5,758 nucleotides of DNA from Betaproteobacteria bacterium (GCA_028065725.1 JAPTVL010000156.1:1-5758), one strand, 5' to 3'; counted from the stretch's first letter, positions 1-5,758 are shown. Notes: a model not told the origin generated them from the sequence alone. Numbers and translations are program-made.

Positions 1-1215
1 CGCTTCGAGGCAGTCGCACAAGGCCCGGTAGATGTCGCGCAGGCGCGCCTTGCTGCACGCCGGGCCGAGCGCGCGCAGAATGCGGCGGGCGAGCGGCCCC
101 TGTGCCAGGATCACGTGCAGCGGCTCGCGCCAGGCGGCGGAGCGATCCAGCGACAAGGTTTCGATGAGGTGCCCCCAGAGCTCGCCGGCCTGGCATTGTC
201 TGTCGGGAAAGCCCAGGAGCCGCAGATAGTCCGCATCGACGATCACCGCCTGCTCGGCCTCACGAATGCAGGCGCGCAGGATCTTCACCAGGGCATCCGT
301 AGCGATAGCCTGCTGCGCGGCCAGCGGCGTCCACATGCCATCGTAGAGTGCCCGGACGACGGCAGTCGCGGCGGCGGCAATGGCGAGGTCGGCCTGCGGG
401 GATTCCTGCACGTCGATCACGCGGACCTCGATGGCGTTGCGGTCGAAGCGCGGAATCGCGCCGCGCGCATTGAGCCATTCGTGCTGCAGCACGCCGTCCG
501 GGTCGAGCGGGGCGATGTCGCGGTACATCGGTGCCAGCACCCGGGCCTGGTAGTCGGCGCAGTTGCTGACCGTATCCGGGATGACCTGGCCGATCACCGA
601 CGGGACCCTGCTGACGGCTGTGCGGTAGCCCTCCATGCGGGTATCGAGCACGCCGCTGGGCGTGCCATCGGCAATCGGTGAACTCGCGGCGAGCGCCGGC
701 AGGATGGGCAACAGCAGCCGAACTGCAGCGTGCAGGCGGGCGAATTCTTCATCGTTGGCGAAGGGCAGGTTGAGATGCATGCTCTGCAGGTTGGCCTGGC
801 CGTGCGTGTGGCAGCCGAAGATGCGGTCGTAGGCCTGGTAGATGGGCGCGTTGCGGTGAGGCCACAGATGCGCCTCGGCGGCGGGGTCCATCCAGGGGTG
901 CATGGCGGTGGGCATGAGCTGCGCGCCCATGGGGTGCAGCAGCCGGTTGATGGCGTCGACCTCAGCCTGGAAACCGGCGCCCAGCGGCTCGAGTGCAGGG
1001 TCGGGGTGGCCGTTCTTGAGCTCGACGAGGTGCAGAACGATCTCGTTGGACCAGCCGAACCGCCCGCGATCGACATCCGACGCAGTTTCACCGGCAGCGG
1101 CATGTAGCAGCCTGTCGGCAATCGGCAGTACCGAGAGTGTCTGCCGGTCCACGATCATGTATTCCAGCTCGATGCCGTAGCCCGCAAATGCAGGCAGCGC
1201 AGGCGCATGACTCAT
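1..1215 (-). CDS. GCS2-type glutamate-cysteine-ligase-like carboxylate-amine ligase (C-terminus beyond window)
   Basis: An open frame of 405 codons starts with ATG at 1215-1213 and runs without a stop to base 1, so the C-terminal end is outside the window. The protein resembles the YbdK/COG2170 branch of glutamate-cysteine ligases, which use ATP to join an amino-acid carboxylate to an amine. Visible landmarks are an N-terminal GYGIELEYM (residues 12-20) with the family's paired acidic residues, THGQANLQSMHLNLPF near 137-152 matching the family's central His-rich nucleotide/metal strand, ASSP near 177-180, and IEVRVID near 262-268, which matches the VEVRVMD strand of YbdK. YbdK has about 370 residues, so only a short tail should be missing. 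The ATG overlaps the stop of the ATP-grasp gene by one base (TGATG), indicating coupled translation. The family call is firm. The substrate is unknown, and a role as true glutamate-cysteine ligase is not implied. Confidence 0.9.
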   Translation of the reverse strand, partial: MSHAPALPAFAGYGIELEYMIVDRQTLSVLPIADRLLHAAAGETASDVDRGRFGWSNEIVLHLVELKNGHPDPALEPLGAGFQAEVDAINRLLHPMGAQLMPTAMHPWMDPAAEAHLWPHRNAPIYQAYDRIFGCHTHGQANLQSMHLNLPFANDEEFARLHAAVRLLLPILPALAASSPIADGTPSGVLDTRMEGYRTAVSRVPSVIGQVIPDTVSNCADYQARVLAPMYRDIAPLDPDGVLQHEWLNARGAIPRFDRNAIEVRVIDVQESPQADLAIAAAATAVVRALYDGMWTPLAAQQAIATDALVKILRACIREAEQAVIVDADYLRLLGFPDRQCQAGELWGHLIETLSLDRSAAWREPLHVILAQGPLARRILRALGPACSKARLRDIYRALCDCLEA

Positions 1216-2684
1216 CAGGCGTTCACCCGCTTGCGCGCTTCGATGCGACGTACGAACGAGCCCATGATCTCGCGGTAGAGGGCGTCCTTCAGCACGCCGT
1301 CCTCGTTGCCGGCGTCGACGTTGGGGTTGTCGTTGACCTCGATGACGTAGCAGCGGCTTCCCACCTGCTTGATGTCGACGCCGTAAAGGCCGTCGCCGAT
1401 CAGGTTGGCAGCCTTGAGGGCGATCTTCACCACCTCTGCCGGCGCCTCGGCCACCGCCACGGCCTGAACCGGCCCCTCTTCGTAGCCCGTGTGGCCCGCC
1501 TCGCGCTTGACGATCTGCCAGTGCCCGGCGGCCATGAAATACTTGCACACGAACAGCGGCCGCCGGTCGAGGATGCCGACCCGCCAGTCGAACTCGGTGG
1601 GCAGCCATTCCTGCGCGACGATCAGCTCCGACTTTTGCAGCAACGCCCCCACCTTCGCGAGCAATTCCGACTCCGATTCCACCTTGGCCACCCCGACCGA
1701 AAACGAGCTGTCTGGCTGCTTCAGCACGCATGGGAGCCCGAGACTGGAAATGATCTGGCCCACGTTGTCGTGGTGAACCATCAGCGTGCGCGGCGCGGGA
1801 ATAGTGTGGCGGGTGAGCAGTTCGGCGAGATAGACCTTGTTGTTGCACTTGAGGATGGACTCGGGATCGTCGATCACCACCAGCCCTTCCGCGGTCGCCC
1901 GCCGTGAAAACCGGTAGGTATAGTGATTGGCGAAGGTGGTGTCGCGGATGAACAGCGCGTCGAACTCGGGCAGCCGGGCAAGATCGGCGCGGGTGATGAA
2001 TTCCACGTCGAGGCCCACGTCCTCTGCGGCCTTTTCGAATTTCTGCAGCGCCCGCGCGTTGGAAGGCGATTCCGGGCTGTCGGGGTCGTGCAGGATGGCA
2101 AGGTCGAAGCGCGGCGCAGGGCGCTTGTGCGTGCGATGGCGGCGTCCGATGAAATACGCGGTGGCGGCCTCGACCACGAAATCGTGATGCGGCGGCGGGA
2201 TGTCGCTGGCGGCGATGGCGCGCACGCTGCGCAGGTGCCACTGCTCGCGGTGGCGTTCGAAATGCGCACGCAGCAAGGGGGCCTGCAGCAGGCTGAAGAG
2301 CCGGTGGCTCAGCGCTTCGTGGCGGCTCGCCACGTTGCGGCCGAAGTAGATGCTGAGCTCGAATGCGTCCGACTTGATGGGCGCGAGCGACTTCTGCACC
2401 AGGTCGTCGAGGTTCTCGGTGAGCAGCCGCACCAGATTCTGCGACTGCAGGTCCTCCATCGTGCTCACCCGGGGCAGGGGCTTGTGGCCGCGCGCCTCGG
2501 CCAGCAGGGAGACGTAGTAGCCCAGACTTTGATAACGATAGGATTTGCACAGATTGAAAACCTTGACCGAACGCCCCTCGCCATAGGCGGGGTCGGTCAG
2601 ATAGGCCCGCGCCGGAACAACGCTCACGCCTGGAAGGTCGAGCGGCCAGTCGCGCGGATTGTCGACGACGATCAGGATGCTCAC
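1215..2684 (-). CDS. RimK-type ATP-grasp ligase with N-terminal RLAN domain
   Basis: A 489-residue protein. Residues about 1-190 look like the RLAN domain (RimK-like ATP-grasp N-terminal), including VFNLCKSYRYQSLGYYVSLL at 42-61. Residues about 195-485 form a RimK-type ATP-grasp module: RDTT at 247-250, IDDP 271-274, NNKVYLAELL 281-290, the nucleotide-binding strand VLKQPDSSFSVGV 320-332 with Lys322, QEW 358-360, DWRVG 366-370, and the metal-binding strand VIEVNDNPNVD 447-457 with Glu449, Asn451 and Asn453. RimK-type enzymes activate a carboxylate as acyl phosphate and couple it to an amine, often adding amino acids to peptides or proteins. The start is GTG at 2684-2682, four bases inside the preceding peptidase gene (GTGA), with AAAGAAG just upstream as a modest ribosome site. 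RLAN proteins are known to neighbour GCS2 ligases, as here. No signal peptide is seen, so it is cytoplasmic. The amino acid and acceptor are not predictable. Confidence 0.93.
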   Translation of the reverse strand: MSILIVVDNPRDWPLDLPGVSVVPARAYLTDPAYGEGRSVKVFNLCKSYRYQSLGYYVSLLAEARGHKPLPRVSTMEDLQSQNLVRLLTENLDDLVQKSLAPIKSDAFELSIYFGRNVASRHEALSHRLFSLLQAPLLRAHFERHREQWHLRSVRAIAASDIPPPHHDFVVEAATAYFIGRRHRTHKRPAPRFDLAILHDPDSPESPSNARALQKFEKAAEDVGLDVEFITRADLARLPEFDALFIRDTTFANHYTYRFSRRATAEGLVVIDDPESILKCNNKVYLAELLTRHTIPAPRTLMVHHDNVGQIISSLGLPCVLKQPDSSFSVGVAKVESESELLAKVGALLQKSELIVAQEWLPTEFDWRVGILDRRPLFVCKYFMAAGHWQIVKREAGHTGYEEGPVQAVAVAEAPAEVVKIALKAANLIGDGLYGVDIKQVGSRCYVIEVNDNPNVDAGNEDGVLKDALYREIMGSFVRRIEARKRVNA

Positions 2685-3418
2685 GACGCTTCTTTCGGTG
2701 CGGCCCGCGGCGGGTAAATCACCAGCAGATTGGCATCATGGGTGACGATGCCGAGCAGCACCGCGCCGATCACGCGGTCGATGCTGACCCAGTATTCGTG
2801 GGACGGGCTGTAGGGGTGCCGCCAGTAGGGGTCGGCCACCAACACCGTGCGCTTCTTCCGGTCGTAGCCCGCGATCACGACGAAGTGGCCGGCCGGCAGG
2901 CCGCGGATATCGTCGGGGGTATCGTCGGGCCCGTATTCGCGCGCCGCGCGATACAGGTAGGTGGAACTCAGGCCGGTGATGATGGGCAGGTTGCGGCGCA
3001 GCAGGCCGCGGATCAGCGGACGCGAGAGATCGGTCAGGCGCAGCCGCCCGCCCAGATTGAGGAATTCCAGATAGCCCTCGGTGACGCGCTGCAGGCGGGC
3101 GTCGTGTTTCTTCTCCTCGCGCTGGCGCTGCAGGCGCTCGGCGATGTCCACGCCCGGCGCAAACCAGGTGGGGTCGAACACCGTCAGGTTGTAGGTATAG
3201 ATGGTGGCCTGGTAGCCGCGGCGCAGGGCGTCGCAGGCCAGAAAAATCGCGAAGGTGCCGCCGTGCTCCAGCTTGTGGGTGCGCTCGATCACGTTCGCGA
3301 GTTGCTCGTCCGCGCCCCAGTAACGGTAGACGGCATGCAGGCAGGTGGGGCCGCAGGTCGTCTCGTCCGGTTGAGGCAGAATCTGCAGCGGCAGGCGCAG
3401 GCTGACGGGAAGGGTCAA
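2681..3418 (-). CDS. C39-like (papain-fold) cysteine peptidase, stand-alone
   Basis: A 245-residue protein with a complete papain/C39-type active site: Gln16 (oxyanion hole), Cys22 in ETTCGPTC, His178 in AGHFVVI and Asp196 in VADPY. C39 relatives cut double-glycine leader peptides or act as transglutaminase-like transferases. This one has no ABC-transporter part, no signal peptide and no clear membrane helix, so it probably acts in the cytoplasm. In related ligase clusters the C39 domain is often fused to a GNAT acetyltransferase. Here nothing precedes it, and an in-frame stop lies at 3487-3485. The start is TTG at 3418-3416, the only usual start codon between that stop and the active-site cysteine; ACGAGA just upstream is a weak ribosome site, so the exact start is less certain than the gene. 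The stop overlaps the GTG of the ATP-grasp gene by four bases, tying peptidase and ligase together. Whether it matures a precursor or trims a ligase product is unknown. Confidence 0.85.
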   Translation of the reverse strand: MTLPVSLRLPLQILPQPDETTCGPTCLHAVYRYWGADEQLANVIERTHKLEHGGTFAIFLACDALRRGYQATIYTYNLTVFDPTWFAPGVDIAERLQRQREEKKHDARLQRVTEGYLEFLNLGGRLRLTDLSRPLIRGLLRRNLPIITGLSSTYLYRAAREYGPDDTPDDIRGLPAGHFVVIAGYDRKKRTVLVADPYWRHPYSPSHEYWVSIDRVIGAVLLGIVTHDANLLVIYPPRAAPKEAS

Positions 3419-3514
3419 GGCTGATCTCGTTGAAAAAGGACTTTGTCTTCCTGGCGCAGAGGCGTCGCCGACCCGTTCGCTCGATCAGGCGCCGCCCGGC
3501 GGCGTGCCCGCAGC

Positions 3515-4009
3515 CTAGCGTTCCCACACCACGCGCAACAGGTTCTCCTGTTCGTTGTAGTGATATTCCAGTTCGCCCTGATAGGCATGGTGCAAGGCTT
3601 CGCCGATGCCGCGGGCGAGATGAATGTCGGTCGTGGTGATCAGGATGCCGTCATCCTGGTCCTCGATCTTCATGATCCGCTTCAGCGGATGCTCGGCCTT
3701 GGCGCGCGCTTCCTCGTTCCTGGCCAGATGCAGCAATTCCTCGCGGTGATCCTTGAAGAACGAACCGCCCACGGTCACATAACCGGCCGGAAAGTCGTCA
3801 TGAATGCGGTGACAGGCCGGGCACATTTCCTCGTGGGCCTGGGCAGGCCGCGCCAGCCATTGCCAGCGCCCCTCGTGGAACACCGCGCTGCACTGCGGGC
3901 ACACCGTGGGTTCCGGCAGCTTGTGCTTGGTCTTGTAGGTGTCGTGCCGGGTGTCCTGGACCAGACGGTCGCGCCGGACGGGGTGGAAGTCAGTGAACCG
4001 GGTTTTCAT
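3515..4009 (-). CDS. BCAM0308-type small zinc-ribbon protein
   Basis: A 164-residue protein. I chose the ATG at 4009-4007 because a strong ribosome site (AAGGAG, six bases upstream) sits in front of it; a longer frame from 4087 would overlap the upstream gene and start with unrelated residues. Cys37/Cys40 (VCPQC) and Cys63/Cys66 (MCPAC) form a CPxC-22-CPxC pair typical of a zinc ribbon. The C-terminal half, with KRIMKIEDQDDGILITTTD near 110-128 and YQGELEYHY near 143-151, reads as an alpha/beta domain. It resembles the family named after Burkholderia cenocepacia BCAM0308, from the low-oxygen-activated (lxa) locus; that assignment is from memory of the sequence pattern. It follows the oxidoreductase gene after 35 nt, so the two are likely co-transcribed. 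The molecular function is unknown. A nucleic-acid-binding or redox-sensing role is only a guess from the ribbon. Confidence 0.85.
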   Translation of the reverse strand: MKTRFTDFHPVRRDRLVQDTRHDTYKTKHKLPEPTVCPQCSAVFHEGRWQWLARPAQAHEEMCPACHRIHDDFPAGYVTVGGSFFKDHREELLHLARNEEARAKAEHPLKRIMKIEDQDDGILITTTDIHLARGIGEALHHAYQGELEYHYNEQENLLRVVWER

Positions 4010-4015
4010 GTTGCG

Positions 4016-4021
4016 CTCCTT
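4016..4021 (-). promoter_or_regulatory. Shine-Dalgarno site deciding the zinc-ribbon protein start
   Basis: Minus-strand AAGGAG lies six bases before the ATG at 4009-4007. It supports the 164-residue protein over the longer frame that begins at 4087 inside the upstream gene. Confidence 0.8.
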
Positions 4022-4044
4022 CAGTGATGAAAAAATAAATCTGC

Positions 4045-4941
4045 TTACATCCACTCTTTTTCCGCGATAGCACGCTGTTCTCCCCATAGCGCACCCGGCG
4101 GAAGATCGAGCAGGGAATAGGCACCAGCCTGCAAGTACGGCAATGCGCGCGCGGCGGCAAGCATCATCCGTGCAGCCAGCCCCGCCTCGTCGTAGCGGGC
4201 TTCCAGCAGCAACGAAGCATGGCTGGTCTCGCCCGGCGCGGCACGACGTTCCAGCATCACGCCGCGGTCGGTTTCTTCCAGCGCGGCAATGCTGGGAACC
4301 GCAAATACCAAGGTCTCTTCATCGAGGAAGAGCGGGTCGTTGACGATGGCGTTCTCCACAGCGTCCGCATCTGCCGCAGGCTCCAGCTCGACGTAGACAT
4401 AACGCTGGAGGATGCCTTCCCCGGATGCGCGTTCAGTCGCCAGCGCCTTCCTCACCCCCTCGATGCTGGCCGCGGCCAGAGTGTGGTGCAGGCTGGACCC
4501 GGTGTGCAGGCTGGTTTCCGTATGGCCGCGGGGCGCCAGCAGCGCGAACTGGCCGCGGAACACCGAGAGCGCGCCCGGATCGCATCCCGCGCCGACAATG
4601 GCCGGAAACTTGTGATGCAGCGCGGCCCGATGGATTTCCGATTTGTGTTCGAGGAAAGACTCGCCATGAAGGCGGGCGCATTCGACCACGGGAATGCGAG
4701 CCTGCAGCAAGCCTTTGACAGTCCCCATGACATCATCGAGCGGCACGCAGACAAGCGCGGCATCCACTTGATTCAATTCGCTGATATGGGTCACTGCAGG
4801 GGCTTTCAGCCACGATGCGGGAGGGCTTTCCGGACGCCGCACCACCCCTGCCAGGCCGGTGGTCGGGTCGTCACTGATGGCTTCAACGCATTTGCGTCCA
4901 AGTTTCCCCAAACCGATGATTGCAAGCCGACTTTTTTTCAT
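4045..4941 (-). CDS. Diaminopimelate-dehydrogenase-like NAD(P)-dependent oxidoreductase
   Basis: A 298-residue protein with an N-terminal Rossmann fold (GLGKLG at 10-15, after beta strand RLAII) and a C-terminal domain that follows meso-diaminopimelate dehydrogenase (Ddh, EC 1.4.1.16). Residues GAGCDPGALSVFR (117-129) match the family's GWDPGMFSINR stretch, IEGVRKAL (160-167) matches IPGVQKAV, SHASLLLE (240-247) matches the NHTVEYIL strand with its substrate-binding His, and GAYSLLDLPPGALWG (273-287) matches the GAFTVLEVAPYLL end. Ddh reductively aminates a keto acid to meso-DAP in lysine and peptidoglycan synthesis. The length is a little shorter than the C. glutamicum enzyme (about 320). 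The conserved Trp of WDPG is Cys120 here, so the substrate may differ. The ATG at 4941-4939 has only a weak ribosome site (GGTG seven bases upstream). It lies 80 nt after the PfpI-type gene and 35 nt before the zinc-ribbon gene. Confidence 0.82.
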   Translation of the reverse strand: MKKSRLAIIGLGKLGRKCVEAISDDPTTGLAGVVRRPESPPASWLKAPAVTHISELNQVDAALVCVPLDDVMGTVKGLLQARIPVVECARLHGESFLEHKSEIHRAALHHKFPAIVGAGCDPGALSVFRGQFALLAPRGHTETSLHTGSSLHHTLAAASIEGVRKALATERASGEGILQRYVYVELEPAADADAVENAIVNDPLFLDEETLVFAVPSIAALEETDRGVMLERRAAPGETSHASLLLEARYDEAGLAARMMLAAARALPYLQAGAYSLLDLPPGALWGEQRAIAEKEWM

Positions 4942-4984
4942 GTTGTCACACCGGCACCCTGATCGTTTTTAAAAAGACTTCTTT

Positions 4985-5020
4985 CCATTCATATTAGGGC
5001 GCGCGATGAAAGATGAATGG
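4985..5020 (-). repeat. Inverted repeat just after the PfpI-type gene (possible stem-loop)
   Basis: An 8-bp perfect inverted repeat, CCATTCAT (4985-4992) and ATGAATGG (5013-5020), frames a 20-nt spacer. Two further bases on each side pair after one mismatch. On the minus strand it begins one base after the PfpI-type stop codon and is followed by AAAGAAGTCTTTTT. The long loop and the delayed T run make it a poor classical terminator. It could instead be an attenuating or mRNA-end-stabilising stem between the first and second gene of the row. Confidence 0.35.
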
Positions 5021-5021
5021 T

Positions 5022-5534
5022 TCACGCTGGAGTCTTTTTCAGCAGGCGGACAATTTCACGCATGAAGGCGGGCAGGTCGGAGGGTTGTCTGGACGTCACC
5101 AGCTTGCCGTCCACCACCACCTCACTGTCTTCGTAGAGTGCCCCCGATTCCTGCAGTTCCTCGGCAACCGAGTGGTAGCAGGTAGCGCGCCGTCCCTCCA
5201 GCACGCCTGCCGTGATCAATATCTGCGGGCCGTGGCAAATGGCGGCAACCGGTTTGTTGCTGCGCATGAAATCCTGCGCGATCGCGACAGCGGCCGGTTC
5301 CTTGCGGAGTTTCGAGGGCGCCTTGCCGCCGGGCAGGACGAGCAGGTCGTAAGCCTTCGGCTCGATATCCCGCAGTGCCTTGTCGACGACGATCTCGTAG
5401 CCGTGCTTGCCATTGATTTTTCCCCGGGCGATGGAGGCGATGTCCACCTGCAGCCCTTCCTCCTGCAACCGGTAGAACGGGTACAGCAGTTCGGAATCCT
5501 CGAAATGATCTGCGCTGATGATCAGTGCCTTCAT
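5022..5534 (-). CDS. PfpI/DJ-1 superfamily protein (YhbO-like)
   Basis: A 170-residue protein of the class I glutamine-amidotransferase-like DJ-1/PfpI superfamily, close in length and pattern to E. coli YhbO and Pyrococcus PfpI. Signature parts are FEDSEL at 11-16 with the conserved Glu12, LVLPGGKAP at 65-73, the nucleophile elbow AICHGPQ at 98-104 with Cys100 and His101, and LVTSRQPSDLPAF at 145-157. Members act as stress-induced glyoxalase or deglycase-type enzymes on methylglyoxal products, and some as peptidases. The third catalytic residue of the archaeal peptidase, Glu74, is Ser74 here, so peptidase activity in the PfpI manner is less likely. The ATG at 5534-5532 has a strong ribosome site, AGGAG five bases upstream. 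It is the first gene of the minus-strand row and begins about 60 nt downstream of the palindromic element at the right edge. Its cytoplasmic location is inferred from the lack of a signal peptide. Confidence 0.93.
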   Translation of the reverse strand: MKALIISADHFEDSELLYPFYRLQEEGLQVDIASIARGKINGKHGYEIVVDKALRDIEPKAYDLLVLPGGKAPSKLRKEPAAVAIAQDFMRSNKPVAAICHGPQILITAGVLEGRRATCYHSVAEELQESGALYEDSEVVVDGKLVTSRQPSDLPAFMREIVRLLKKTPA

Positions 5535-5539
5535 GAAAA

Positions 5540-5544
5540 CTCCT
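5540..5544 (-). promoter_or_regulatory. Shine-Dalgarno site of the PfpI-type gene
   Basis: Minus-strand AGGAG is placed five bases before the ATG at 5534-5532. It is among the strongest ribosome sites in the window and fixes the start. Confidence 0.75.
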
Positions 5545-5592
5545 GGTGTCTTTCGGCAGCGGCTGATGGAAACGTCGATCGCAATAGTGAAC

Positions 5593-5756
5593 TAGTGTTG
5601 CGAACCGGAAATAGCGGAACAAATGAAACAGATGGATTTTTTCGTCAGGCTAGGCGCAGACCCGCAGCCGTATGGGGTATACGGCAAGGGGCTGCAACGA
5701 CGCATGGCGGAAAAAGACGCTGTTTCATGTTTCGTTATTTTTGGTTCGTGACACTA
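5593..5756. mobile_element. 160-bp palindromic MITE-like element with TA flanks (Tc1/mariner-IS630 style)
   Basis: Bases 5595-5754 form a nearly full-length imperfect palindrome. The ends read GTGTTGCGAACC and GGTTCGTGACAC. Bases 5595-5621 pair continuously with 5728-5754 (27 pairs, six of them G-T); after a two-base bulge at 5622-5623, 5624-5631 pair with 5720-5727. Further inside, 5637-5650 pairs with 5702-5715 with one mismatch, and the centre is a perfect GCCGTAT/ATACGGC stem (5667-5673 and 5679-5685) with a 5-nt loop. TA lies directly outside both ends (5593-5594 and 5755-5756) and both junctions read CTAG, matching the TA duplication made by IS630/Tc1-mariner transposases and the CTAG preference of IS630. 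There is no coding capacity, so it would need a transposase in trans. The family assignment is inference. A palindromic regulatory or attC-like hairpin is the alternative. Confidence 0.65.
5667..5685. repeat. Central 7-bp stem-loop of the palindromic element
   Basis: GCCGTAT and ATACGGC are exact inverse complements around the loop GGGGT. It forms the tip of the 160-bp palindrome and would be the most stable local hairpin in either transcript. Confidence 0.7.
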
Positions 5757-5758
5757 GG

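Noticed and set aside
1137..2717. Long plus-strand open frames (1137-1907 and 1923-2717) opposite the ATP-grasp gene
   Set aside because: They mirror the codon structure of the minus-strand gene in GC-rich DNA, are low in complexity and show no recognisable domain.
3419..3514. GC palindrome (GCCGCCCGGCGGC, 3491-3503) and a T5 run in the gap before the peptidase gene, as a terminator
   Set aside because: The palindrome leaves no proper loop and the T run is more than 50 bases further on with only a 4-bp stem beside it. I see no convincing terminator or promoter in this gap.
2736..3527. A 263-residue minus-strand frame overlapping the C39-like gene
   Set aside because: It is a shifted reading of the peptidase gene, rich in Arg, Ala and Pro, without the active-site motifs.
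4010..4087. N-terminal extension of the zinc-ribbon protein from an ATG at 4087
   Set aside because: The extension overlaps the end of the upstream gene, and the internal ATG has a strong, well-spaced ribosome site.
4219..4962. A 247-residue plus-strand frame opposite the Ddh-like gene
   Set aside because: It is antisense to a clear Rossmann-fold enzyme and has no motif of its own.
5595..5754. Integron attC site as an explanation of the palindrome
   Set aside because: The ends lack the expected GTTRRRY/RYYYAAC core arrangement, there is no integrase or cassette array, and TA with CTAG at both borders fits a transposable element better.

Overview
The window is GC-rich DNA that looks like the accessory part of a proteobacterial chromosome. 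A betaproteobacterium (Burkholderiales/Rhodocyclales type) is my best guess, from the composition and from a BCAM0308-type zinc-ribbon protein; this is inference. Six genes lie on the minus strand and none that I believe on the plus strand. Read in transcription order (right to left) they are: a PfpI/DJ-1 family protein (5022-5534), a diaminopimelate-dehydrogenase-like oxidoreductase (4045-4941), a BCAM0308-type zinc-ribbon protein (3515-4009), a stand-alone C39-like cysteine peptidase (2681-3418), a RimK-type ATP-grasp ligase with an N-terminal RLAN domain (1215-2684), and a GCS2-type glutamate-cysteine-ligase-like amidoligase that runs off the left edge (1-1215).

The last three form a tight cassette. 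Peptidase and ATP-grasp gene overlap by 4 nt (GTGA), and ATP-grasp and GCS2 gene by 1 nt (TGATG), which suggests translational coupling and a shared job. RLAN/RimK-like ATP-grasp proteins are known to sit beside GCS2-type ligases, usually with a GNAT acetyltransferase, and comparative genomics has proposed that they make a peptide-like metabolite or a peptide modification. Product and substrate are unknown. Here the expected GNAT domain is missing and the peptidase has a complete Gln/Cys-His-Asp active site, so the set is two ATP-dependent amide-bond-forming enzymes plus one papain-fold enzyme that could cleave or transfer.

The three right-hand genes look like a stress or low-oxygen type group: a PfpI/YhbO-like protein, a meso-DAP-dehydrogenase-like enzyme with an altered substrate motif, and a small CPxC...CPxC protein. 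They are spaced by 80, 35 and 96 nt and could feed transcription into the ligase cassette.

The right edge (5593-5756) holds a 160-bp, nearly full-length imperfect palindrome with TA on both sides inside a CTAG context. This is the pattern of a small non-autonomous Tc1/mariner-IS630-type element (MITE). It lies about 60 nt upstream of the PfpI start codon, where it may affect expression of the whole minus-strand gene row. Every difference between its outer arms is of the kind that leaves a G-T/G-U pair when the plus strand folds. I see no tRNA, rRNA, CRISPR array or transposase gene.
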